Below, piece after piece: positions 43,140-52,357 of a DNA stretch of 64,000 nt. The first letter of the stretch is position 1; every line of letters starts with the position of its first letter. This stretch comes from CAZBEL01 sp964628055 (GTDB taxonomy: Bacteria > Fidelibacterota > Marinisomatia > Marinisomatales > TCS56), in assembly GCA_964628055.1 (NCBI GenBank), contig CAZVNL010000003.1, forward strand, positions 32,558-96,557, written 5' to 3'. Under the pieces are notes generated by a model that was given only the letters and a program-made list of their open reading frames with translations, did no database searches and was not told where the DNA came from. Position numbers and translations under genes: made by a program.

Positions 43140-43994
43140 CTAACCTAAATAAGTTCTTAAAATTTTACTACGGGAACGATGGCGCAAACGCCGGATGGCT
43201 TTCTCCTTGATTTGCCGTACCCGTTCCCGGGTGAGATTGAACTCCTCACCAATCTCGTTCAACGTCAACGCATAATCGCGATCGATACCGAAGTACATTT
43301 TGATTACCTGCCGCTCCCGTTCTTTCAGGGTGTTCAACGACTGGCGGATCTCATCCTTTAATGAATCGTTCATGAGCGGTTCATCGGGGGAAGATTGGTT
43401 TTCATCCTCGATGACGTCGATGAGGGAGTTCTTATCCCCATCCCTGAAGGGGGCGTTAAGGGAGTGATGGCGACGGGAAATGCGCAAGGCATCAATGACT
43501 TCATCCGGGGTCATTTCCAACTGCTTCCCCAACTCGCCTTCATTAGGAGAGCGTTCAATTTCCGCTTCCAGTTTTTCCGCCGTTTTGGTGATTTTACTGA
43601 TCGTGCCCACGCGGTTCAGGGGTAGACGAACAATGCGTGAGTGTTCCGCTAATGCCTGCAGAATCGATTGCCGAATCCACCATACGGCATAAGAAATAAA
43701 CTTAAATCCCCGCGTTTCGTCAAACCGCCCGGCGGCTTTGATCAAACCTAAATTTCCTTCATTAATCAAATCAGTCAAGGGCAGACCCTGGCCTTGGTAG
43801 TCCTTGGCCACGGAGACGACGAAACGCAAATTGGCTTTCACTAATTCCTCTAACGCCCCCTGGTCACCCTGTTTAATCCTCTGAGCCAACTCCACCTCCC
43901 GGGCCGGGGGTAGGGGCTCAAAATTCCCAATTTCCTCTAAGTAGCGACTTAAGCTACGGTTTGACTCATTGACGGTCCGACCAGTTTTTGCCAT
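43140..43994 (-). CDS. rpoD: Primary RNA polymerase sigma factor, short FCB type
   Basis: 284 aa, without region 1.1 or the non-conserved insert of E. coli sigma-70; this length is like the Bacteroidetes primary factor. Region 1.2/2.1 begins SLSRYLEEIGNFEPLPPARE; region 2.3-2.4 is GFKFISYAVWWIRQSILQAL; region 4.2 is LTLNEIGEEFNLTRERVRQI. It directs core polymerase to housekeeping promoters. ATG start; forms a two-gene unit with rpsU. Confidence 0.95.
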   Translation of the reverse strand: MAKTGRTVNESNRSLSRYLEEIGNFEPLPPAREVELAQRIKQGDQGALEELVKANLRFVVSVAKDYQGQGLPLTDLINEGNLGLIKAAGRFDETRGFKFISYAVWWIRQSILQALAEHSRIVRLPLNRVGTISKITKTAEKLEAEIERSPNEGELGKQLEMTPDEVIDALRISRRHHSLNAPFRDGDKNSLIDVIEDENQSSPDEPLMNDSLKDEIRQSLNTLKERERQVIKMYFGIDRDYALTLNEIGEEFNLTRERVRQIKEKAIRRLRHRSRSKILRTYLG

Positions 43995-44073
43995 AAACTC
44001 CTCTAAGATTCAATTCTAGAATAGCAAAGTAATTTAATACATTTCCAAATTAATTACAAAACATTGAAAACAC

Positions 44074-44850
44074 CTAACTATGTATTTGTTCCAATAAACT
44101 TACAAATTCTTCCACGGTTAATTGTTCCGGGCGGCGGCGGAGATCTAATTGGGACTGCCGTGTTTCTAATTGGGGCAATCCCGTCAGGGTGTTTTTCAGC
44201 ATTTTACGCCGCTGGGCAAAAGCCGCCCCGACTACTCTTTCAAAGTTGTTGAACTGGTTCTCTTCTACTAAAGGTGAGGTTCTTTTCTTCACCGCTACAA
44301 AGGCTGATTCCACCTTAGGCCGGGGAGTAAATACATGCGGCGGGATGGTAAAACATAATTCAATCTGGAAAAATGCCCTCGTCATGACGGTCAATCGACC
44401 GTATTCCTTAGTTCCCACCTCGGCTACCAGGCGGTCGGCCATTTCTCTCTGAACCATGAGAAAGGCATCTTCCCAATACTTCCGCTGTTTTATTAACCAG
44501 AAAATAATGGGGGAAGAGATATTGTAGGGGATATTCCCCACCACTCTCACCGGGCATGGGATGGGCAAATCGTCAAGTTTAAGTTGCAAGACGTCACCAT
44601 GGATAAACTGAATGGAACTCAAGTCCTTCTGGGTACGCAGGATAGCTAGCAGCAACGGATCGACCTCCACGGCCGCCAGATGGGCCACCTCCGCACACAA
44701 GTATTTGGTCAATGATCCGTCTCCCGGACCGATTTCCAGGAAATTGTCACTCCCCTGCGGGTTTATGATACGGATAATCTTCCGAATAAGATTGGAATCC
44801 CGGAGAAAATGCTGACCCCACTTCTTCCGATACGGAGGCGAACCGGCCAT
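44074..44850 (-). CDS. rsmA: 16S rRNA dimethyladenosine transferase RsmA (KsgA)
   Basis: 258 aa. KKWGQHFLRDSNLIRKI, SAM motif FLEIGPGDGSLTKYL, and the catalytic NIPYNISSPIIF are all present, with a C-terminal helical head (RRKMLKNTL). It dimethylates A1518/A1519 of 16S rRNA late in small-subunit assembly. ATG start; no overlapping neighbours. Confidence 0.97.
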   Translation of the reverse strand: MAGSPPYRKKWGQHFLRDSNLIRKIIRIINPQGSDNFLEIGPGDGSLTKYLCAEVAHLAAVEVDPLLLAILRTQKDLSSIQFIHGDVLQLKLDDLPIPCPVRVVGNIPYNISSPIIFWLIKQRKYWEDAFLMVQREMADRLVAEVGTKEYGRLTVMTRAFFQIELCFTIPPHVFTPRPKVESAFVAVKKRTSPLVEENQFNNFERVVGAAFAQRRKMLKNTLTGLPQLETRQSQLDLRRRPEQLTVEEFVSLLEQIHS

Positions 44851-45183
44851 CCCGGTCTACTTCATTATGAATGGAAAAATCATTAGTCCTATATTACCGA
44901 TGAAAATCCTAAAATAAGAAGCAAACAATAAGGAAGCCGAAAGATTAACGCTACACTTTAAGTCTCAAAAAAGGTCCCAGTCTGCGTGCATTTGGTAGAT
45001 AAGCCAGGCATGGAGTCAACCGACTATTACTAAACGACTCCCTGAAAGCCGATAGTACTGGTTGATAGGAAAGGAAATTTCTTTGCAAGGTTTGAAGTAA
45101 GTCTACCAACTTCGGCCGGTACAAACAGGGCTTATTCCCCTATGAATGGCACCTGAAAAAGCTTTAGTCATTCGTTGCGTTGG
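44851..45183. other. Intergenic region, no gene seen
   Basis: 333 bp between tatD and rsmA (both minus strand). No conserved ORF, tRNA fold or terminator was recognised. A minus-strand TTGACT-16-TACCAA pair near 44990-45020 is a weak promoter candidate for rsmA. Composition is AT-richer than the genes. Confidence 0.35.
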
Positions 45184-45939
45184 TTACAATCCAAACAGCC
45201 GTTGTGTATTCGCCGCGGTAACCGACGCTACCTTTTTTAAGTTTAATCCCTGCACGGCGGCTAACTTCTCCGCCACCAATTGTACCCGAGCCGGTTCATT
45301 GGTCTTTCCCCGAAAGGGCGCGGGGCTCAAAAAGGGCGAATCAGTTTCCACCAACAGGTGATCCAGGGGCAGGCGTCCGGCAACTTCCCGGATAGAAGAG
45401 TGCTTATAAGTAATATTGCCGGCGAAAGAGACCATGAGGCCCCAGTCAACAAATTGTTGTGCTGTGGCAAGATCGCTGGAAAAGCAATGGGCCACACCAC
45501 GATAATATCCCACGTCTTTTATACACTGGATAACGTCCTCAGCGGCGGACCGATTATGGAAAATGTAAGGCCGATTCAACGTCCCGGCCAATTCCAACTG
45601 ATCTCGAAAAACCCGCTGCTGCACGTCGTGGGGTGAATACTTCCGGTAATAATCCAGACCGATCTCCCCCACGGCCACCACGCGAGGATGATCCAGCATC
45701 GGCTCCAATAGCTGCAGGTAATCCCTGGGCGCTTTCTGAGCATCATGGGGATGTACGCCTACCGAAGCAAAGACTTCCGGGTGTTGTTCCGCCAGACGGA
45801 TACATTCTCGGGAAGAATCCAGATCAATCCCCACGCAAATGACGGTGTCTACGCCCGCTTCTTTCGCCCGATTGATTACGCCCGGGAGGTCTGCCTTTAA
45901 ACCGTCAAAAAACAGATGACAGTGAGTATCGATGAGCAT
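45184..45939 (-). CDS. tatD: TatD-family metal-dependent hydrolase (DNase)
   Basis: 251 aa TIM-barrel amidohydrolase. LIDTHCHLFFDG gives the first metal His pair; GEIGLDYYRKYSPHDVQQ the Glu; PYIFHNRSAAEDV and GVAHCFSS further His; VETDSPFLSPAPFRG the final Asp. TatD enzymes act as Mg-dependent exonucleases and sometimes on D-aminoacyl-tRNA. Its ATG overlaps the metG stop by one base (TAATG), a pairing often seen. Confidence 0.96.
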   Translation of the reverse strand: MLIDTHCHLFFDGLKADLPGVINRAKEAGVDTVICVGIDLDSSRECIRLAEQHPEVFASVGVHPHDAQKAPRDYLQLLEPMLDHPRVVAVGEIGLDYYRKYSPHDVQQRVFRDQLELAGTLNRPYIFHNRSAAEDVIQCIKDVGYYRGVAHCFSSDLATAQQFVDWGLMVSFAGNITYKHSSIREVAGRLPLDHLLVETDSPFLSPAPFRGKTNEPARVQLVAEKLAAVQGLNLKKVASVTAANTQRLFGL

Positions 45940-47858
45940 TAAAACACCGTGGCGCCACTCCCCACCCTTTCCCGGTCCAGGATCACCAAGCTCAATTGTT
46001 TCCCCTGCGAAGCGGCCAAAAGCATTCCCTGGGACTCCAGTCCCCGAATAGTGGCCGGTTGTAAATTGGCGACAATGACGATGATTTTTCCCACCAACTC
46101 TTCCGGTTTATATTGATGGGCAATCCCGGCTACGATTTGACGCTTTTCCGCGCCTACCATCACCTCCAGTCTCATCAGGCGGTCCGTTCCCACCACGTGC
46201 TCGGCTACCGAGACTTCAGCTGTGCGGAGCTCTACCTTCTGAAACGTATCCAGGGAAATAGTTTCTAAAATACCCTCTTTCCCGGGGGTCCCTTTTTCAG
46301 ACTGGGGTTTTCCCGCTTCTTCCGGCAGCTCCGTTGTTGACAGGATCCGGACATCAATCCGGGGGAATAAGTGTGGATGGAGCTGGATACGCCTTCCTGG
46401 AATGAGGCCACCCCACTCTCGGCACCGGTCTCCGGCACAGAGGGAATCCAGAACCAACCGGGTACGGTTAGGCATGACAGGCGCCAATAGCAAGGCGCCG
46501 ATACACAAGGCTTCGGCAGCCGTGTAGAGGACACGTCCCGCAGCGGAGTGATCGGTCTTCACCAACTTCCAGGGAGCCTGGCTTTCCATGTAGCGGTTGA
46601 TACTGCGTATGAATTGAAGAATCTCTTCCAACGCCTCGTTAACCCGCATGCGGTTGATCAGCTCATCCACCCGGGGGCCCAAGCTTTCCGCCTCGTCCCT
46701 CACGGCAGTCTCGGTTTCAGTTGGACTGCCAGCCTCCGGAACCCGTCCCTCAAAGTGCTTCTCCACGAGCCGGGTTACACGACTCAATAGGTTCCCAAAA
46801 TCATTAGCCAAATCACTGTTGTAGCGCTTCACGAAGGAATCCATGGTGAAATTAGCATCCTGACCCAAGACCATCTCCCGCATGAGGTAATAACGCACGG
46901 GGTCTACTCCGTAGGAATCGATAAGTTCTAAGGGATTTACCACGTTGCCCAGGGACTTACTCATCTTGGATTCCCCGCTGAGCCACCAACCGTGAGCGAA
47001 GATTGTCCGCGGTAGGGGTATGTCCACGGCAAAGAGCATCGTTGGCCAGTAAACAGCATGGGTCATGAGGATATCCTTACCGATGAGATGATAATCCGCT
47101 GGCCACCACTTTCGGTACCGCTCCTTATCCACTCCATAACCCGTGGCGGTTACGTAATTCAACAGGGCATCAAACCAAACGTAGGTAACATAATCCTCAT
47201 CGAAGGGGAGGTCAATGCCCCAGCTAAGGCGCGCCTTGGGTCGTGAAATACACAGGTCCCCCAAGGGTTTGCGAAGAAAGCCCAGAATCTCATTTCGCCG
47301 ATGGGGAGGCTGAATAAATTCAGGATGGTCATGGATGTAATCAATGAGTCGCTGCTGGTAGCGACCCATCTTAAAGAAATAATTTTTCTCAGTAATATAC
47401 TTCACCGGCTTCTGATGCTGGGGACAATTGCCTTGTTCTAATTCTTTCTCTGTGTAGAAACGTTCGCAACCCACACAGTAATAACCCCCATACTCGTCAA
47501 AATAGATATCACCCCGGTCGTAAACCTTTTGCAACACCCTCTGGACCACCTGGTAGTGACGGCGTTGAGTCGTACGGATAAAATCATCGTAACAAATATG
47601 CAACTTCTCCCACAACTGGGTCCACCGGGGTTCCATACGATCGCAATGTAGTTGGGGATCAATGCCCTGCTCCTCAGCAGCCTGCTGCACTTTTTGACCA
47701 TGCTCGTCCAAACCCGTTAAAAAGAAGACCGACTCCCCCTTAGCACGATGGTAGCGGGCCAAAACGTCAGCCAAAATGGTTGTGTAAGCATGACCAATAT
47801 GAGGCTTGTCATTGGCGTAATAAATGGGAGTGGTAATGTAAAATTTCTTTTTGAACAT
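45939..47858 (-). CDS. metG: Methionyl-tRNA synthetase
   Basis: 639 aa. HIGH motif PHIGHAYTTILADV, zinc-knuckle region CVGCERFYTEKELEQGNCP with two of the usual four ligands in other positions, KMSKSLGNVVNPLELI, an anticodon-binding helical domain, and a C-terminal tRNA-binding OB domain (~540-639; VVGTDRLMRLEVMVG, SQGMLLAAS). Fusion of the OB domain is standard for dimeric MetG. Preceded by holB 5 bp upstream. Confidence 0.97.
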   Translation of the reverse strand: MFKKKFYITTPIYYANDKPHIGHAYTTILADVLARYHRAKGESVFFLTGLDEHGQKVQQAAEEQGIDPQLHCDRMEPRWTQLWEKLHICYDDFIRTTQRRHYQVVQRVLQKVYDRGDIYFDEYGGYYCVGCERFYTEKELEQGNCPQHQKPVKYITEKNYFFKMGRYQQRLIDYIHDHPEFIQPPHRRNEILGFLRKPLGDLCISRPKARLSWGIDLPFDEDYVTYVWFDALLNYVTATGYGVDKERYRKWWPADYHLIGKDILMTHAVYWPTMLFAVDIPLPRTIFAHGWWLSGESKMSKSLGNVVNPLELIDSYGVDPVRYYLMREMVLGQDANFTMDSFVKRYNSDLANDFGNLLSRVTRLVEKHFEGRVPEAGSPTETETAVRDEAESLGPRVDELINRMRVNEALEEILQFIRSINRYMESQAPWKLVKTDHSAAGRVLYTAAEALCIGALLLAPVMPNRTRLVLDSLCAGDRCREWGGLIPGRRIQLHPHLFPRIDVRILSTTELPEEAGKPQSEKGTPGKEGILETISLDTFQKVELRTAEVSVAEHVVGTDRLMRLEVMVGAEKRQIVAGIAHQYKPEELVGKIIVIVANLQPATIRGLESQGMLLAASQGKQLSLVILDRERVGSGATVF

Positions 47859-47863
47859 AAGTT

Positions 47864-49024
47864 TTACTTTGACGACGTGGCGCCTAAGTGCGCCTGTAAA
47901 TCAATGAGAACCGTGGTTAAAGTTAAGGGCAGGTAGAGTTTCTTTGCTAAAGATTCAAGGAGCGCTTCCAATACCAAGTTCATTCGGTGTAAATCCGCCT
48001 GGGGAAAGGTTTCGTTAAACTGCTCCAATTCCGGTTGTAAAGCAGACAAATGCAAATGGTTCACCCGCTCCTTTTTTAGGGCAAAGGCCTCTTTCAACCA
48101 TAACTGCAACAGATAGATGTGAAACCGGAATTCCTCCGGATCGGAGGCCGCCAAGCGGGTATAATAATCAATAAACGTCCGCCACACCGAGGCGTCTTCC
48201 GTAGTCACTTGTTGAACCAGGGTTTTAATTAAGGAGTAAATTTCCTGCGCCGAACGCACCATAAGCTTACGGGCCAAATGGAGATCCCCTTCCGCCAGCG
48301 TGGCGATGAGTTGGGCGTCTGCCGATTGGGTCCCGTGACCTTCCAAATACTTTTTGACCAGGGCCTTCTCCAGGGGAGGAAAATCCACAATCTGGCATCG
48401 GGAGCATACCGTAGGCAGCATTTCCGACCGTTGGTCGGTGACCAAAATCAAGGTGGTTGCTGGGGGTGGTTCTTCCAGTAACTTCAGTAAAGCATTGGCT
48501 GACTCGCCTTGTTGCGTAGATAACAGATGGGCATCGAAAATCACTACCACTTTTCGGCCCTTTTCAATGGAACGTAGAACCAGGGTTTTTCTCAAGTCCC
48601 GAATGGCGTTGATGGGAATCGTATTGGCGCCAGGTAGTTGAATCTTGTAAAAACGGTCACGGGCTTTGGCCTGAAAAGCGGCCTCTAAGTTTTTCAAGTC
48701 CTTCTTATCCAGTGCTTCTAGGGATGTGCTACCTTTCGAACCACGTTTGGCGTGTACAGGCAGGGGAACCACTAACATTAAGTTTTCGTGCTGTAGGAGG
48801 CGAAAGCGGTGGCAGGAACTGCAGTTACCACAAGGAGTGTCGTCGGGATTTTTACAGTTCAACAGGGCGGCAAATTCCAGTACCAGGGCTTCTTTCCCCG
48901 CCCCCCGGGGACCGGTGAAAAGATAGGCCGTCCCAACGTGGTGCTGTTGATGAATCCGCGACAAACGCTCCCACACCACAGGTTGAAGCTCCCGGGGTGA
49001 AAAGGTTACCGCTTGCTCAGCCAT
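47864..49024 (-). CDS. holB: DNA polymerase III delta' subunit
   Basis: 386 aa AAA+ clamp-loader subunit. The P-loop reads GPRGAGKEALVLEF, with Glu where Ser/Thr coordinates Mg, as expected for the non-hydrolysing delta'. A zinc site follows: CKNPDDTPCGNCSSCHRF. Sensor regions include LLKLLEEPPPATTLILVTD and SRCQIVDFPPL. Its ATG overlaps the preceding M23-domain gene by 19 bp. Confidence 0.93.
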   Translation of the reverse strand: MAEQAVTFSPRELQPVVWERLSRIHQQHHVGTAYLFTGPRGAGKEALVLEFAALLNCKNPDDTPCGNCSSCHRFRLLQHENLMLVVPLPVHAKRGSKGSTSLEALDKKDLKNLEAAFQAKARDRFYKIQLPGANTIPINAIRDLRKTLVLRSIEKGRKVVVIFDAHLLSTQQGESANALLKLLEEPPPATTLILVTDQRSEMLPTVCSRCQIVDFPPLEKALVKKYLEGHGTQSADAQLIATLAEGDLHLARKLMVRSAQEIYSLIKTLVQQVTTEDASVWRTFIDYYTRLAASDPEEFRFHIYLLQLWLKEAFALKKERVNHLHLSALQPELEQFNETFPQADLHRMNLVLEALLESLAKKLYLPLTLTTVLIDLQAHLGATSSK

Positions 49025-50202
49025 TGTTCAGGATCCAGTTTTTGACCCTGGCCCCAAATCTCGAAGTGGAGCTTGGACCCATTCACGGAACCAGAATCTC
49101 CCATGTAGGCGATCACATCCTGAGTACGAACTTCCTGATCCACCCCGGTTTTCACGTTAGTCACATGACTGTAAACAGTGTAAAAACCGCCGCCGTGGTC
49201 AATAATGATTGTAGTTCCGTATCCCCGGATATAGGTGATGGTTGTGACAATCCCACCCATGACCGCCCGAATAGGAGAGCCGGGCTTCCCCTTGATGTCG
49301 ATCCCGGGATTTTCCGTGGTGGTTTTTAACTTGGGATTCCACTGACGCCCAAACCGGGCGATGACCCGTCCCTCGGCCGGCCAGGGAATTTCCCCCCGCA
49401 ACTTATCAAAACTTTTACTTTTCAGGGCCTCCTGCTGTTTTCGGATGCGCTCGGCGCGCTCAAAACGAGCCTTGTCCTCCTGAATCTTCTTAATGACCGC
49501 TTCCAATTGTTTGATCCCGGCCTGCTTCTCCTCCAGATAGCGGGTCAACTGGTTCTTATTCTGCTGAATCTTCCTCAGTTCCCGCTCCTTGAGGCGCTTT
49601 TTCTTACGCAGCTCTTGCATCTGCTGCTCCCTTTCCCTACGCAGGCTGATCTGTTTTCGCAGGGCCGCCTCGCGGCTCAACTTTTTCTGCCCAATGTCAA
49701 TAAGCAAGGTTCTGATTCGGGCTTCCGTCCGCTCCTCAATGTCTGAAATAATGCGGAGATACTGGGCTCGATATACAGCTTGCCGCCAAGAAGTCGAACT
49801 CAACACCTTCTCCAATTCAGACAGAGTGCCCTCCTTGTAAACCCGCACCACTCGTCGGGCGTAACGCTCCTGAAGAGCCTGTAACTCCTTTTCATTATTG
49901 GCGATGGCACCTTCCAGGCCTTTAATTTCGTCCCGCAGTTGGTGTTCCTCTTCCGCTAACCGATTCACCAAACGGTTTAAAAGGGATATTTCCTCTTCCA
50001 ACCCTGAAAGGTGTTTAATGGTCGATTGCTCCTTTTTAGCTTCGGATTTCAAGCGTGCCCGGGTCTGGGCAATTTCCTTTTTCAGGGCTCGGATTGCCTG
50101 GGACTGATACTGGATTTCACTCTCGAAATCTTGAGCCGATTCCTGAGCGAGCCCCGCCGTAAGGAGCGTGCCAGTGATGATAACTAAAAAGAAGCGAAAC
50201 AT
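49006..50202 (-). CDS. EnvC-like coiled-coil protein with degenerate LytM (M23) domain
   Basis: 398 aa from the ATG at 50202, which gives a clean signal peptide (FFLVIITGTLLTAGLAQ). The frame extends upstream to 50295 but without a plausible start. Residues ~25-255 are long coiled coils (ALKKEIAQTRARLKSEAKKE onward), then a LytM domain at ~285-398 ending SGSVNGSKLHFEIWG. The first metal His of M23 enzymes is Asn (NPGIDIKG), so it is probably not a peptidase but an activator of cell-wall amidases, as EnvC is. Confidence 0.88.
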   Translation of the reverse strand: MFRFFLVIITGTLLTAGLAQESAQDFESEIQYQSQAIRALKKEIAQTRARLKSEAKKEQSTIKHLSGLEEEISLLNRLVNRLAEEEHQLRDEIKGLEGAIANNEKELQALQERYARRVVRVYKEGTLSELEKVLSSTSWRQAVYRAQYLRIISDIEERTEARIRTLLIDIGQKKLSREAALRKQISLRREREQQMQELRKKKRLKERELRKIQQNKNQLTRYLEEKQAGIKQLEAVIKKIQEDKARFERAERIRKQQEALKSKSFDKLRGEIPWPAEGRVIARFGRQWNPKLKTTTENPGIDIKGKPGSPIRAVMGGIVTTITYIRGYGTTIIIDHGGGFYTVYSHVTNVKTGVDQEVRTQDVIAYMGDSGSVNGSKLHFEIWGQGQKLDPEQWLSKR

Positions 50203-50431
50203 GGCCCGGAAAAATAGCCCTCTCGTTTCCCACGAAACAAAGGCTTTTCCTCCTACCCGCCTTCTCAGGAATGACCGGACGATCCCCCCCGACACGGCCT
50301 CCGCTACCTTTTCAAATATTCACGTTCGCAATAAGAACAGTTTGTCATAAATTCCCCCCCCACATTTTTGGAACAACGTACAACATTGAGATTTCACGTA
50401 CTCTTTTAACCCCTAATCCAAGAGACTAAAA

Positions 50432-52144
50432 TTGCCAATATCCTTACCTGCTCCCCACGGAGGGACCCTCTGCGACCTACTGGCTGCTCCCGAAGAGATC
50501 GAGGTCCTAAAAGAAACCGCCATACACTATCCTTCCTGGACTTTAAACAACCGTCAATTATGTGACCTGGAACTCCTGCTCACAGGAGGGTTCTCACCCC
50601 TGCAAGGGTTTATGAAAAAAACCGACTACACCTCGGTTGTGGAAACGATGCGCCTTGCAGACGGGACGCTCTGGCCGATGCCCATCACCCTGGACGTCCC
50701 AAAGAAGTTTGCAGACACCCTTTCCCCGGGTGATCCCATCGCCTTGAGGGATAAAGAGGGCTTTGTCCTGGCCGTTCTTGAACTTGAAGATATCTGGCAG
50801 AATGACCACCGCAAGGAAGCTGAACTCGTCTTCGGTACTCTGGATGACAGCCACCCGGCCGTTAATTACTTACTCCACGAAGCGCATCCCTATTATCTTG
50901 CGGGTAAACTGGTTGGGGTACATCTTCCTAAACAGTACGATTACAAATCAATTCGGCACACGCCCACCCAATTACGACAAATATTCCAGGAAAATGGTTG
51001 GGAGCGCGTCGTCGCTTTCCAGACCCGGAATCCCCTTCATCGAGCCCACGTGGAGATGACGCTTCGGGCTTGTGAAGAGCACGCCGCTCATCTCTTGGTC
51101 CATCCCGTCGTAGGTCTAACCAAACCCGGTGACGTGGATCACTTCACCCGGGTGCGATGCTACCAGAAAGTACTGGCTAAGTATCCTCCGGGATTGACCT
51201 TTTTAAGTCTGCTCCCGTTAGCCATGCGCCTGGGAGGCCCCAGGGAAGCCTTGTGGCACGCTATCATCCGGAAAAACTACGGGTGTACGCACTTTATTGT
51301 GGGACGCGACCACGCCAGCCCCGGGAAAGATAAAACCGGTAAACCGTTCTACGGACCTTACGACGCCCAGGACCTTTTCCGCACCCACGAACAGGAGCTG
51401 GGCATACAAATGGTGCCTTTCAAAATGATGGTGTATCTACAAAAACGGAAAGGGTACGTAACCATCGACCAAGTTCCGGAAGACGACACGGCCCTCAATA
51501 TTTCGGGAACAGATTTACGCCGGCGATTGGACCTGGGAGAGCCGATTCCTGAGTGGTTTTCTTACCCGGAAGTGGTGGCAGAACTCCGTCGGGCTCGCCC
51601 GGAATTGAAGAAACGCGGTTTCACCGTCTTCTTCACCGGGTTGTCTGGAGCGGGAAAATCCACTCTGGCACAGGGACTTTTAGTCAAATTGATGGAGGAC
51701 GGCCGGCGTCCAGTGACGCTTTTGGATGGGGACATCGTCCGGACCCACCTCTCCAGCGAATTGGGTTTTTCCCAAGAACATCGTTCTCTCAACGTAAGGC
51801 GCATCGGTTTCGTGGCCAGCGAAATCACCAAAAACGGTGGGGTGGCCATTTGCGCCCCCATCGCTCCCTACCGGGTTGACCGCCGCTTTAACCGGCAACT
51901 CATCGCTCCCTTAGGCGGGTTTATCGAAGTTTATGTAAGTACACCCCTCGACGTTTGCGAACATCGCGACGTGAAAGGTCTCTACACCAAGGCGCGCCAA
52001 GGACTCTTGCACCACTTTACCGGGATCGACGATCCTTATGAGCCCCCGGAAAATCCAGAGATTGTCATCAACTCCAGCTCCGTAGACCCCGAAACGCTGG
52101 TGGACGAAATTATGGAAAGGATTCGACAGTTGGGTTACCTGTAA
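50432..52144 (+). CDS. Bifunctional sulfate adenylyltransferase / adenylylsulfate kinase
   Basis: 570 aa. ATP sulfurylase at ~1-380 with QTRNPLHRAHVEM (the HxxH site) and VGRDHASPG; APS kinase at ~390-570 with P-loop FTGLSGAGKSTLA and DGDIVRTHLSSELGFS. It makes PAPS from sulfate in two steps. Start is a TTG at 50432; no better start is seen. No PAPS reductase, sulfite reductase or sulfotransferase is nearby. A terminator follows. Confidence 0.96.
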   Translation: MPISLPAPHGGTLCDLLAAPEEIEVLKETAIHYPSWTLNNRQLCDLELLLTGGFSPLQGFMKKTDYTSVVETMRLADGTLWPMPITLDVPKKFADTLSPGDPIALRDKEGFVLAVLELEDIWQNDHRKEAELVFGTLDDSHPAVNYLLHEAHPYYLAGKLVGVHLPKQYDYKSIRHTPTQLRQIFQENGWERVVAFQTRNPLHRAHVEMTLRACEEHAAHLLVHPVVGLTKPGDVDHFTRVRCYQKVLAKYPPGLTFLSLLPLAMRLGGPREALWHAIIRKNYGCTHFIVGRDHASPGKDKTGKPFYGPYDAQDLFRTHEQELGIQMVPFKMMVYLQKRKGYVTIDQVPEDDTALNISGTDLRRRLDLGEPIPEWFSYPEVVAELRRARPELKKRGFTVFFTGLSGAGKSTLAQGLLVKLMEDGRRPVTLLDGDIVRTHLSSELGFSQEHRSLNVRRIGFVASEITKNGGVAICAPIAPYRVDRRFNRQLIAPLGGFIEVYVSTPLDVCEHRDVKGLYTKARQGLLHHFTGIDDPYEPPENPEIVINSSSVDPETLVDEIMERIRQLGYL

Positions 52145-52311
52145 AAAGGGTAGGAATTCAACGTGCTGATGATGGTTAAAATTGCTTAAATTGCACCTTG
52201 TTTTTGTAAAAGGATTTGATGGTAAACTCACTAAGACGCGGAGCGCAAACTAAGTGATTAGGAGGCGAACTCCAGGTATCGGCACTACCTTTTCCTCGCT
52301 CACCCCCCAAC

Positions 52312-52336
52312 ATGCACCAAACACGGTGCATTTTTT
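52312..52336 (+). terminator. Intrinsic terminator upstream of the zinc-ribbon gene
   Basis: ATGCACC (52312-52318) and GGTGCAT (52325-52331) pair around AAACAC and run straight into T6. It ends 21 bp before the next start codon, so it probably closes the sat-cysC transcript. Confidence 0.7.
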
Positions 52337-52357
52337 CTATCCAATCGCGAACCCATA

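Noticed and set aside
50203..50295. Upstream extension of the EnvC-like protein
   Set aside because: It would place about 31 charged residues before a normal signal peptide; the ATG at 50202 is more sensible.
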